This document shows positions 55,363 through 64,000 of a stretch of DNA of 64,000 nucleotides, in pieces. This DNA comes from Planktotalea sp. (GTDB lineage: Bacteria > Pseudomonadota > Alphaproteobacteria > Rhodobacterales > Rhodobacteraceae), in contig NZ_JABBAL010000017.1 in assembly GCF_018607995.1 (NCBI RefSeq), positions 1 through 64,000 of the forward strand, written 5' to 3'. A program made the translations under genes and the position numbers. Every line of letters begins with the position of its first letter. Position 1 is the first letter of the stretch. The notes below the pieces were generated by a model. It searched no databases and had not been told where the DNA came from. It worked only from the letters and a program-made list of their open reading frames with translations.

Positions 55363-56578
55363 TACACTCTTTTCCGCCCAGATCGACGCTTTGAAAGAGG
55401 ACGGCAACTATCGCTATTTTGCCGAACTCGAACGCAAATGTGGGAAATTTCCACATGCGGCGAACCACCACGAGGGCACGGTGCGCGATGTGACGGTTTG
55501 GTGTTCAAACGATTACCTTGGCATGGGTCAAAACCCATTGGTCATCGATGCGATGTGTGAAGCAGTGCAGCGCACCGGAACGGGTGCAGGCGGGACGCGC
55601 AACATTTCTGGCACCAACCATGACCACCTTTTACTTGAGAACGAACTTGCGGACTTGCACGGCAAAGAAGCTGCGCTTTTATTCACTTCCGGCTACGTTT
55701 CGAACTGGGCCGCATTAAGCACTTTGGGAAGCCGTTTGCAGGACTGCATCATCCTCAGCGACGCAGGCAACCACGCCTCCATGATTGAGGGCATCCGCCA
55801 TTCCCGCGCAACCAAAGTTCTGTGGAAGCATAACGACGTCGCCGATCTTGAGATAAAGCTGAAAGAGCTACCCGCTAACGCGCCAAAGATTGTCGCCTTT
55901 GAATCGGTCTATTCGATGGACGGCGATATCGCGCCCATTCGCGAGATTGTTGAAGTCGCCGAGAAGTACGGCGCGATGACCTATCTTGATGAAGTCCACG
56001 GCGTTGGCCTTTACGGACCACGCGGCGGCGGTGTCGCAGAGCAAGAAGGCCTGATGGATCGGATCACTTTGATCGAAGGTACACTCGGCAAAGCGTTCGG
56101 CGTTGTCGGTGGCTATATCACCGGTTCAGCAGTTCTGTGTGATTTCATTCGCAGCTTTGCATCTGGCTTTATCTTTACAACGGCCCTGCCACCTGCGGTC
56201 GCGGCTGCCGCGCGCGCGTCTATCATGCACCTCAAAGCGTCTGGTGTAGAGCGTCAACAACATCGCGCCCAAGTCGCTAAACTACGCGCAGGGTTGGACG
56301 CTGCGGGTATTCCCCATTTGGAGAACGAAAGCCACATCGTGCCGGTGATGATCAAAGATCCGGTCAAGACCAAGATGCTTGCGGATTACCTTATGGATCA
56401 GTGGGGTATTTACGTGCAGCCGATCAACTATCCAACGGTCCCTAAGGGGACAGAGCGGCTTCGCTTTACACCCTCGCCTTTGCACACGGACGCAGACATT
56501 GATTATCTTGTCGAAGCGTTGACGAACCTTTGGAAGCAGTGCGCAATCGCGCATGATGTGAGCCAAGAGCGAGCTTAA
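55352..56578 (+). CDS. hemA: 5-aminolevulinate synthase
   Basis: [72 protein letters not shown]. Confidence 0.97.
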   Translation: MNFDTLFSAQIDALKEDGNYRYFAELERKCGKFPHAANHHEGTVRDVTVWCSNDYLGMGQNPLVIDAMCEAVQRTGTGAGGTRNISGTNHDHLLLENELADLHGKEAALLFTSGYVSNWAALSTLGSRLQDCIILSDAGNHASMIEGIRHSRATKVLWKHNDVADLEIKLKELPANAPKIVAFESVYSMDGDIAPIREIVEVAEKYGAMTYLDEVHGVGLYGPRGGGVAEQEGLMDRITLIEGTLGKAFGVVGGYITGSAVLCDFIRSFASGFIFTTALPPAVAAAARASIMHLKASGVERQQHRAQVAKLRAGLDAAGIPHLENESHIVPVMIKDPVKTKMLADYLMDQWGIYVQPINYPTVPKGTERLRFTPSPLHTDADIDYLVEALTNLWKQCAIAHDVSQERA

Positions 56579-56584
56579 ACGCCG

Positions 56585-57553
56585 CTAGAAAACAGAGTGG
56601 TCGCCGCGTTCAATTGCGGCACCACTTCCGATCACTTTGGCATAATATTCAAACAAGGTCTCCGTGCCGGTTGATGGCGTTTTATCCGCATCATATTTAC
56701 CCTGCTCTGCATCCCAAACCAACATGGACTCGCTCGCGTAATATTGACCAATCTGCGCAAGCCCCGCCTTCTCAGCCGCCTTATCGCTGACCAATCCAGC
56801 ACAGCGCAAAACGGCATGGATCACGCCCATCATCGCGATTGGCACATGTTTGAAGTCAGGCTCGCGACCAAGCAATCGAAACAGCGCCTCACCCTGTTCT
56901 TTTGGCGTTATAGCGTCACCCGGCCCACCAATCGGTAAGATCCTATTTTGGCGCGTATCATCTTCGATACAGCCCGCAATGTAATCGCCCAGATCATCGT
57001 CACTGATCGGTTTACACGCGGTTAAAGTACCATCGCCAAACACCAAAAATGGTTTACCTCTGCGCAACCGCTCTATTTGGCCAGAGAGGGATTTGAAAAA
57101 CGCCGTGGGGCGCACAATGGAATAGGTTAGTCCAGAGGCGATCAGCTTAGCTTCAAAGGCCAGTTTGGCATGTTGAAACGGCAAGGTTGGTTTTTGCACG
57201 CAGATCGCAGAGAGTAAAATGAAACGGGTCGCACCGATTTGTTTAGTGAGATCAAGAACCGTAACTTGCGAATCATGGTCAATCGCCCAAGCGTCTTTGG
57301 CACCACCACTGCGCGACGCCAAACAAGACACTACCACATCAAATTTTTCAACACTTAGCGCACCTGCCAAGCCCGTCTCTGGCGCGGTAACATCACCGTA
57401 AACCACTTCAACACCAGCTGGCAGGGCGCTGACGCTTCGCTCAGAACGAAGCACGCAAGTGACCCCGTATCCATGACGCAAAAGCGCACGAACAGCGCCG
57501 CTGCCTGCGGTGCCGCTCGCACCAAAAACTAGAACACGTTTGTCGAAAGCCAT
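56585..57553 (-). CDS. bciA: Divinyl chlorophyllide a 8-vinyl reductase, BciA-type
   Basis: NmrA-like SDR: VLVFGASGTAGSGAVRALLRHGYGVTCVLRS, FDVVVSCLASRSGGAKDAWAIDHDSQ. Confidence 0.9.
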   Translation of the reverse strand: MAFDKRVLVFGASGTAGSGAVRALLRHGYGVTCVLRSERSVSALPAGVEVVYGDVTAPETGLAGALSVEKFDVVVSCLASRSGGAKDAWAIDHDSQVTVLDLTKQIGATRFILLSAICVQKPTLPFQHAKLAFEAKLIASGLTYSIVRPTAFFKSLSGQIERLRRGKPFLVFGDGTLTACKPISDDDLGDYIAGCIEDDTRQNRILPIGGPGDAITPKEQGEALFRLLGREPDFKHVPIAMMGVIHAVLRCAGLVSDKAAEKAGLAQIGQYYASESMLVWDAEQGKYDADKTPSTGTETLFEYYAKVIGSGAAIERGDHSVF

Positions 57554-57580
57554 CCGCGTTCTTAACGCATTTCCGGGATC

Positions 57581-57618
57581 AAAAAAAGGGCCTGCTCACG
57601 AACGAGCAGACCCCTTTA
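57581..57618 (-). terminator. Rho-independent terminator of the cytochrome c2 gene
   Basis: Minus strand AAAGGGGTCTGCTC GTTCGT GAGCAGGCCCTTTTTTT. Confidence 0.85.
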
Positions 57619-57651
57619 CCATCTACCGCTGGGTAGAGTTTAGTAAGCTGC

Positions 57652-58086
57652 TTATTCCGTACCCGCGGACACGATGTACGCCCAAACGTTCGTTGCGTCT
57701 TTTTCTTTTTTCAGCTTGAACGACATCTTGGATTTCGCTTTTTTGTCATCCAACGTTCGCTTCAAGAAATCTTTCGGGTCGGCGACATAATCCACGAATT
57801 TCGCTTCATTCCAAGCGAGACCCGCTTCGCCAGCAGCGACGATGGACTTGCCATACTTGAAGCCTTCAAGAGACCCTGCAACACGCTCGTTCAAACCGAA
57901 CAGATTCGGTCCCGTCTTGCCGCCCTTTACGATAACCGTGCCATCTCCAGCGACCATCATGTGACATGCTTTGCACTTCTTGAAAACTTTTTCGCCTGCT
58001 TCTGCGTCGCCCGATGCATGGCCGTCTGCCAAAAGCGGTCCCGCCGCGAGACCAAGGCCCAATGTGAGGATGCTCATAAGTTTCAT
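57652..58086 (-). CDS. cycA: Cytochrome c2-type c-type cytochrome
   Basis: Signal peptide; CKACH heme motif; GPNLFGLNERVAGSLEGFKYGKSIVAAG; distal Met (KSKMSFKL). Confidence 0.88.
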   Translation of the reverse strand: MKLMSILTLGLGLAAGPLLADGHASGDAEAGEKVFKKCKACHMMVAGDGTVIVKGGKTGPNLFGLNERVAGSLEGFKYGKSIVAAGEAGLAWNEAKFVDYVADPKDFLKRTLDDKKAKSKMSFKLKKEKDATNVWAYIVSAGTE

Positions 58087-58243
58087 GTTGATATTCCCTG
58101 TGTTTGCGATCTTGATTTAGCGCGACTTCGAAGTAAGGGAAGGGCGCCTTCGGTATTTACCTAGTTATCAACCGCTTTTATAGTCGTGCAACAAGAATTC
58201 GGGAAACGTTTTCCCCTGATCTTCACCGGATCTTGATCAAGTG

Positions 58244-58261
58244 TGTAAGTTATAGTTTACA
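58244..58261. promoter_or_regulatory. Putative PpsR box TGTAAGTTATAGTTTACA
   Basis: TGT-N12-ACA within a larger CAAGTGT...ACACTTG dyad. Confidence 0.7.
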
Positions 58262-58276
58262 CTTGCAGAGTCATCA

Positions 58277-58298
58277 AGTGTAAGTTTAAACTTACACT
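58277..58298. promoter_or_regulatory. 22 bp perfect palindrome AGTGTAAGTTTAAACTTACACT containing a TGT-N12-ACA PpsR box
   Basis: Read directly; ends at the base before the bchG ATG (58299). Confidence 0.75.
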
Positions 58299-59198
58299 AT
58301 GACAGATCTAGCCAATCTTACAGAACGGACCTTTCCAGAGCCAGCCGCCATGCTGCAACTGATCAAACCCATCACATGGTTTCCGCCCATGTGGGCCTAT
58401 TTGTGTGGCGCTGTGTCTTCGGGCGCATCCCCAAACGGGCAATGGCTACTGGTCATTCTTGGCGTCATTCTTGCAGGCCCGATTGTGTGCGGCATGAGCC
58501 AGGCCGCCAATGATTGGTGTGACCGTCATGTGGACGCAATCAATGAACCGCACCGCCCAATTCCATCGGGTCGCATCCCTGAACGCTGGGGCCTAGGCAT
58601 CGCCGTTGCAATGTCTGTTCTATCGCTCTTTTTCGGCGCGCAACTTGGCCCTTGGGGCTTTGGTGCAACTGTTCTAGGCGTACTTTCAGCCTGGGCCTAT
58701 TCAGTAGAACCAATTCGCTTGAAACGCTCAGGCTGGTGGGGGCCCGGCCTTGTGGGTCTTAGCTATGAAAGCCTGCCTTGGTTTACAGGTGCTGCCGTCC
58801 TGTCCGCAGGTGCGCCGAGTACGCAGATCGTTGTGATCGCGCTGCTTTATGGGATCGGCGCGCATGGCATTATGACATTGAATGACTTCAAAGCACTCGA
58901 AGGGGATCGCCAGATGGGCGTAAATTCCCTTCCTGTCACCCTGGGCCCAGAACGCGCCGCGCGTGTGGCGTGTTGGATCATGGCCTTGCCACAGGCCATC
59001 GTGATCGCGCTGTTGATCGCGTGGGACAAGCCCTTCTATGCACTTGCCATCGCAGTCCTGTTGGCGGCCCAAGTTTGGGCGATGACAGTTTTGCTGAGCA
59101 ATCCGAAAGCCCGCGCGCCTTGGTACAATGGTTCAGGCGTTACGATGTACGTCTCCGGCATGATGATCGCCGCTTTCGCCCTAAGGACGCTGTTATGA
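58299..59198 (+). CDS. bchG: Bacteriochlorophyll synthase (geranylgeranyl transferase)
   Basis: LQLIKPITWFPPMWAYLCGAVSSGA, NDWCDRHVDAINEPHRPIPSGRIPE (UbiA family). Confidence 0.97.
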   Translation: MTDLANLTERTFPEPAAMLQLIKPITWFPPMWAYLCGAVSSGASPNGQWLLVILGVILAGPIVCGMSQAANDWCDRHVDAINEPHRPIPSGRIPERWGLGIAVAMSVLSLFFGAQLGPWGFGATVLGVLSAWAYSVEPIRLKRSGWWGPGLVGLSYESLPWFTGAAVLSAGAPSTQIVVIALLYGIGAHGIMTLNDFKALEGDRQMGVNSLPVTLGPERAARVACWIMALPQAIVIALLIAWDKPFYALAIAVLLAAQVWAMTVLLSNPKARAPWYNGSGVTMYVSGMMIAAFALRTLL

Positions 59199-60481
59199 CC
59201 CTGTCTTGGACCCAGATTATGCGCCTCGGCCTTGTTCAAATGGCCCTGGGTGCGATTGTGGTTTTGACCACTTCTACACTGAACCGCTTGATGGTTGTGG
59301 AGTTCTCTTTGCCCGCTTTGCTCCCCGGGTTGCTGGTAGGTCTGCACTACGGAATTCAGCTGTCGCGGCCGCGTTGGGGATATACCTCTGATACAGGTGG
59401 CAATCGCACACGCTGGATTATTGGCGGCATGGTTATCCTTGCTATCGGTGGATTTGGCGCGGCCTTCTCGGTGACATTGTTCGCGCAAAGCTACGCACTC
59501 GCGCTTGTGCTATCCGTGCTGGCATATGCGCTGATAGGCATTGGTGTTGGCGCATCGGGGACCTCACTACTGGCTCTGCTTGCGACGGCGACTGCGCCCA
59601 GCAGACGGGCTGCGGCAGCGACAATTACATGGCTGATGATGATCTTTGGCATCGCACTGACAGCTGGTCTTGCGGGTAGCTTTCTCGACCCCTACTCGCC
59701 CGAACGGTTGCTTAGCGTTGTAGCCGTTGTTGTCACCGCAGCAACGCTCATCACGATCCTCGCAATTGGCCGCATAGAGAGCCGCGTGAGCACGATGAAA
59801 GAGGAGGCCCCAACTCCTTTCCTTGAAGGTATGCGCGATATCTGGGGCGAGCCAAAGACGCGCAATTTCACGCTCTTCGTGTTCCTCTCAATGAACGCAT
59901 ATTTCATGCAAGAGCTAATCCTGGAGCCCTATGCGGGCCTCGTCTTCAACTTCACGCCCGGCGAATCTACCGCCCTCAGTGGTGCACAGAATGGCGGCGT
60001 GTTTATTGGCATGCTGATAGTAGGTATCGTGGCGACCGGCCTCAAGATTGGCCAGTTGCGTACATGGGTGATCGCGGGCTGCCTTGGATCTTGCGCCGTG
60101 CTTGGCCTCATCTGCATGACAGGGTTCGCCTACACGGGTCTCAACTTTAGCTACCTTGTTGTCGCACTTGGTGTCTTCAACGGAATGTTCGCGGTTGCGG
60201 CAATTGGCTCGATGATGGCGCTTGCTTCAGAGGGGCGTCACCAACGCGAGGGCACGCGCATGGGTCTTTGGGGTGCCGCGCAAGCGATTGCAGCAGGTTT
60301 TGGCGGCCTCACAGGGGCGTTGCTTGTTGATGTGATGCGCAAGCTTACGCCCGATGGCCCCGCCTTTGGCACAGTTTTCGCCTTTGAAGCGCTGTTATTT
60401 CTCGCCGCCGCCCTGATGGCCGCGCGCGTTATGGAAACCCAAAAGTCGCCGCACACCGCGTCGCTTGTCCCGGGAGAATAA
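59195..60481 (+). CDS. PucC/BCD-family MFS transporter
   Basis: 12-TM: MALGAIVVLTTSTLNRLMVVEFSLPALLPGLLVGLHYGIQLSRPRWGYTSDTGGNRTRWI; between bchG and bchP; ATG 59195. Confidence 0.92.
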   Translation: MTLSWTQIMRLGLVQMALGAIVVLTTSTLNRLMVVEFSLPALLPGLLVGLHYGIQLSRPRWGYTSDTGGNRTRWIIGGMVILAIGGFGAAFSVTLFAQSYALALVLSVLAYALIGIGVGASGTSLLALLATATAPSRRAAAATITWLMMIFGIALTAGLAGSFLDPYSPERLLSVVAVVVTAATLITILAIGRIESRVSTMKEEAPTPFLEGMRDIWGEPKTRNFTLFVFLSMNAYFMQELILEPYAGLVFNFTPGESTALSGAQNGGVFIGMLIVGIVATGLKIGQLRTWVIAGCLGSCAVLGLICMTGFAYTGLNFSYLVVALGVFNGMFAVAAIGSMMALASEGRHQREGTRMGLWGAAQAIAAGFGGLTGALLVDVMRKLTPDGPAFGTVFAFEALLFLAAALMAARVMETQKSPHTASLVPGE

Positions 60482-60484
60482 GCA

Positions 60485-61663
60485 ATGTTTGATGTTGTTG
60501 TTATCGGTGGTGGCCCGTCTGGTGCCACAGCTGCGGAAGATCTCGCACGATCAGGTCGCAAGGTTGCGATGATTGATCGTGATGGGCGGATCAAGCCCTG
60601 CGGCGGCGCAATTCCTCCGCGTTTGATTGAAGATTTCTTCATTCCCGACAGCCAAATTATCGCCCGCATTAAGACTGCGCGCATGGTGTCACCGACGCAG
60701 CGCAAAGTGGACATCCCGATTGAGGACGGCTTTGTTGGCATGGTGGATCGCAAGGACTTTGATCCCTTCCTGCGCAATCGCGCCAAGGAAGCTGGTGCAC
60801 AGTGTATGACAGGCACCTTCATGCGTATCGAGCGTGACAGCGACGGCACGCACGTGGTTTACCGCGACAAAGAAAGCGGTGAAGAAATTTCGCTCGCAAC
60901 CAAGCTGATCATCGGCGCGGATGGCGCACGTTCTAAGGTGGCGAAGGCCGAAGTTCCTGGCGGCGATAAGATCCCTTATGTGATCGCATATCACGAAATT
61001 ATCGAAGCGCCTGCCGCGAGCCACAACTACGACCCTAAGCGCTGCGATGTGATTTATGACGGTGCGATCTCGCCTGATTTCTATGGTTGGGTTTTTCCAC
61101 ATGGCTCCTCTGCCAGTGTCGGCATGGGCACGGGCATCGATGGTGTTGATCTCAAAAAAGCGACAGCTGACTTGCGCGTGGCAGCAGGTTTAGAGGGGTG
61201 CAAAACCTTGCGCCGTGAAGGTGCACCAATTCCTTTGAAACCAATGGATTGCTGGGACAATGGAACTGACGTTGTGCTTGCAGGTGATGCCGCTGGCGTC
61301 GTTGCGCCTTCCTCTGGTGAGGGAATTTATTACGCAATGCTCGGTGGTCGCGTCGCGGCGACAGCGGCAAGTGCTTGCCTTGAGACAGGTCGTGCGAAAG
61401 ATCTTCAACTGGCGCGCAAGTTGTTCATGCGTGAACATAAGAGCGTGTTCAAAGTGCTGGGCGCGATGCAAAACGCTTACTATCGCAGCGATGAGCGACG
61501 CGAACGTTTCGTTTCGCTGTGTCATGATGTAGATGTGCAAAAACTCACGTTCGAGGCCTACATGAACAAACGTTTGATCAAAGCACGCCCCATGGCGCAT
61601 TTGAAAATCGGGTTGAAGAACCTCGCGCATTTGACGCGTTTAGTTTCCGAAACACGCGTATGA
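60485..61663 (+). CDS. bchP: Geranylgeranyl reductase
   Basis: VVIGGGPSGATAAEDLARSGRKVAMIDRDGRIKPCGGAIPPRLIEDF. Confidence 0.97.
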   Translation: MFDVVVIGGGPSGATAAEDLARSGRKVAMIDRDGRIKPCGGAIPPRLIEDFFIPDSQIIARIKTARMVSPTQRKVDIPIEDGFVGMVDRKDFDPFLRNRAKEAGAQCMTGTFMRIERDSDGTHVVYRDKESGEEISLATKLIIGADGARSKVAKAEVPGGDKIPYVIAYHEIIEAPAASHNYDPKRCDVIYDGAISPDFYGWVFPHGSSASVGMGTGIDGVDLKKATADLRVAAGLEGCKTLRREGAPIPLKPMDCWDNGTDVVLAGDAAGVVAPSSGEGIYYAMLGGRVAATAASACLETGRAKDLQLARKLFMREHKSVFKVLGAMQNAYYRSDERRERFVSLCHDVDVQKLTFEAYMNKRLIKARPMAHLKIGLKNLAHLTRLVSETRV

Positions 61664-62193
61664 CGCAAATCATGATCCCTGCTTGGGTTGAAGGCAAGCT
61701 TCAACCTGTGGAGAAGCTCGCAGCGCATGAACGTGGGCTCAAGCATAAAGCTGTGTCCGTGTTTGTCGTCTCAGGCGAGCATATCCTGATCCAGCAGCGC
61801 GCCATGTGCAAATATCACACGCCAGGTCTTTGGGCGAACACATGCTGCACGCATCCAGAATGGGACGAAGCATCCGAGGTATGCGCCAATCGCCGCGTGA
61901 GCGAAGAGCTAGGGATCACAGGCTTAAACTACCAATACCGCGGCAAGGTCGAATACCGCGCAGATGTGGGTGGTGGCTTGATCGAGCATGAGGTGGTGCA
62001 AGTCTATCTCGCCCATGCATCGCGTGATCTGTCATTCCAAGTGAACCCAGACGAAGTCATGGCAACCCGTTGGGTCCATCGTAACACGCTTAACCAAGAA
62101 CTGCGCGACACACCTGCGAAATTCACCCCGTGGCTGCGCATCTATATGGCGCAGCACGCGAGTTTGATTTTTGGGGACGCAGTGAGCGCCTAA
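61660..62193 (+). CDS. idi: Isopentenyl-diphosphate delta-isomerase
   Basis: Nudix-like IDI: HKAVSVFVVSGEHILIQQRAMCKYHTPGLWANTCCTHPEWDE. Confidence 0.96.
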   Translation: MTQIMIPAWVEGKLQPVEKLAAHERGLKHKAVSVFVVSGEHILIQQRAMCKYHTPGLWANTCCTHPEWDEASEVCANRRVSEELGITGLNYQYRGKVEYRADVGGGLIEHEVVQVYLAHASRDLSFQVNPDEVMATRWVHRNTLNQELRDTPAKFTPWLRIYMAQHASLIFGDAVSA

Positions 62194-62205
62194 GAAAGCT
62201 TAGGC

Positions 62206-62842
62206 TTAGTGACACTTTTTTGCTAGACGGTTGGGAACAAGGTCCGATGTCATCCAGTGTGTTTCGCTTCGGACTTGGTTCGCGCGCACATATTTACCCA
62301 TGCGATTTGGCATTTCAATCTCTGTGAATCCAGCGGCATCCCGTGCAACGAAACCCTCTTGTGTTTCAAAGTCCAATTTGTCCGCAAGGCTCTGAATAAG
62401 CCCTTATGCGAACTGACCACGATAGAGTATTTTTACTGGAGTGATCCCAAGCTCTTCGAACCTAATAATTGTTGCATCCCAAGGCTGAATGTCGTTTTCG
62501 ACAATCCAGGCGAAACCCAGGAAGTATGACTGGAAAGCATCATAACCTATTGAGTGTTGGGCATAAAAGTTTTCCCCGACAATGCGCTCATTGTCTGCAA
62601 GCTGGGGAGAAATCCCAGCCGCGAATGCCTTAAGCCAATCGCGCGATGGGTGGTAGCGACTGTCTGGACTACGAGCGTAAGTGTCTTTGCTATGGATCGT
62701 TGTGTTTTCACCATCCATCTTCTCTGTGACGACGAGATCATCAATCCTCAAGCCATCAAGCGAAGACATGGTTTTGTCATCACTTGTTGCCCCGCGTGAA
62801 ATCGGCAGATGGAATGTACGCCCGTACTTTTTTATGCGTGTT
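62206..62842 (-). pseudogene. RNA ligase family (T4 Rnl2/DRAM-like nucleotidyltransferase) gene broken by an in-frame TAA, with no good start codon
   Basis: KKYGRTFHLPISRGATSDDKTMSSLDGLRIDDLVVTEKMDGENTTIHSKDTYARS...ILYRGQFA*GLIQSLADKLDFETQEGFVARDAAGFTEIEMPNRMGKYVRANQVRSETHWMTSDLVPNRLAKKCH*, all one minus-strand frame. Confidence 0.78.
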
Positions 62843-62885
62843 TACTTGAACACTTTGTTGTTCATCAACAAAGTCCCCGATGAAC

Positions 62886-64000
62886 TCAAAGCGGCTCACC
62901 CAAAACACCCATCTTTTGCGGATACACGTTGGCCGCCTGCAAAGCCGTCGCGGCAATATCCGTCGCGGTCAAACCCGCATCCGTATACATCGCATCGGGT
63001 GCAGCTTGGTCGATGAAGCGATCCGGCAAAGTCATCGTGCGAATGGCGAGGTCGCCATCGAGCAAACCCTCCCCTGCAAGATAGTGCAAAACCATCGCGC
63101 CAAAGCCACCTTGGGAGCCTTGCTCCACAGTGATCAGCGCCTTGTGCGTTTTCACCAATTTACGAATGAGCGCGTGATCGAGCGGCTTGGCGAAACGCGC
63201 ATCCGCGACAGTGGCGCTCACGCCCTGTGCTTCCATCAAATCAGCGGCCTTCAGGCTCTCAGAGAGATGCGCGCCAAAGGAGAGAATCGCCACGTCAGCG
63301 CCTTCACGCACGATGCGACCTTTGCCGATTTCGAGCACTTCACCAATCTCAGGCATCTCAACACCTGTGCCAGAGCCACGCGGATAGCGGAACGCAATCG
63401 GGCCACTGTCATGCGCGGCGGCAGTGGCAACCATATGAACGAGTTCGGCTTCGTCCGAAGCGGCCATCACCGTCATGTTTGGCAAAGCGCTGAGATAGCC
63501 CACGTCAAACGCACCTGCATGGGTCGGACCATCGGCACCAACAAGTCCAGCGCGGTCAATCGCGAAGCGCACGGGCAGGTTTTGCAAAGCCACATCATGC
63601 ACGATTTGATCGTAGCCACGTTGGAGGAAAGATGAGTAAATCGCGCAGAATGGCTTGAGTCCACCCGCCGCCATACCTGCGGCAAATGTCACACCATGTT
63701 GCTCAGCGATGCCAACGTCAAACATGCGCTTAGGGAAGTGATCAGCAAAGATGTCCATGCCCGTGCCAGAGGGCATCGCAGCGGTAATGCCAACGATTTT
63801 TGGGTCCGCTGCAGCGAGCTTGCTCAACGCTTTGCCAAACACGCTTGTGTAGCTTGGCGCATTAGGGCGGGATTTGCTTTGAACGCCGGTTGATACGTCG
63901 AATTTCGCGACGCCATGATACTTGTCAGCGGATTGCTCAGCCGGTGCATAGCCTTTACCTTTGACAGTGCAGCAATGGATCAAAACTGGGCCAGTTGATC
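62886..64000 (-). CDS. dxs: 1-deoxy-D-xylulose-5-phosphate synthase, partial (5' end beyond the window)
   Basis: Frame open to the edge ([28 protein letters not shown]), [41 protein letters not shown]. Confidence 0.95.
   Translation of the reverse strand, partial: STGPVLIHCCTVKGKGYAPAEQSADKYHGVAKFDVSTGVQSKSRPNAPSYTSVFGKALSKLAAADPKIVGITAAMPSGTGMDIFADHFPKRMFDVGIAEQHGVTFAAGMAAGGLKPFCAIYSSFLQRGYDQIVHDVALQNLPVRFAIDRAGLVGADGPTHAGAFDVGYLSALPNMTVMAASDEAELVHMVATAAAHDSGPIAFRYPRGSGTGVEMPEIGEVLEIGKGRIVREGADVAILSFGAHLSESLKAADLMEAQGVSATVADARFAKPLDHALIRKLVKTHKALITVEQGSQGGFGAMVLHYLAGEGLLDGDLAIRTMTLPDRFIDQAAPDAMYTDAGLTATDIAATALQAANVYPQKMGVLGEPL

Noticed and set aside
58100-58200. PpsR box directly upstream of cycA
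   Set aside because: No TGT-N12-ACA found close to the cycA start; the two boxes at 58244 and 58277 are nearer bchG.

Overview
The window looks like a chromosomal segment of an aerobic anoxygenic phototrophic alphaproteobacterium, probably Rhodobacteraceae/Roseobacter group (inferred from gene content and order). No tRNA, rRNA, CRISPR array or transposase was recognised. From left to right: (1) 2,3-dihydroxypropane-1-sulfonate (DHPS)/sulfolactate catabolism: comE (partial), comD, two dehydrogenases and hpsN, followed by RidA and a class III alcohol dehydrogenase. (2) A homoprotocatechuate meta-cleavage cluster (hpaR, hpaF, hpaE, hpaD, hpaG, hpaH, hpaI) with an embedded PLP amino-acid decarboxylase. 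(3) A polar amino-acid ABC transporter. (4) Purine/urate degradation to glyoxylate (puuD, uraH, a fused allantoinase-OHCU decarboxylase, allA, a uracil-xanthine permease and a distal allE). (5) The beta-hydroxyaspartate cycle (bhcR, bhcABCD), which assimilates glyoxylate. (6) A light-sensing block: heme oxygenase, bacteriophytochrome-histidine kinase, FixJ-type regulator, B12-binding regulator, ppsR, and a second B12-binding regulator. (7) One arm of the photosynthesis gene cluster (bchFNBHLM, lhaA, puhABC, acsF, puhE, hemA, bciA, cytochrome c2, bchG, a PucC-type carrier, bchP, idi, and partial dxs). The most interesting signals are: the regulatory block with two B12-binding proteins flanking ppsR; a near-identical dyad (AATACGYRCGTATT) just after the FixJ gene and just upstream of ppsR; TGT-N12-ACA PpsR-type operators at bchF and bchG, one of which touches the bchG start codon; and at least three genes broken by an in-frame stop or frameshift (ArsR-SRPBCC, a secreted protein, an RNA ligase). 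All functional calls come from reading protein motifs and synteny; no database search was run.
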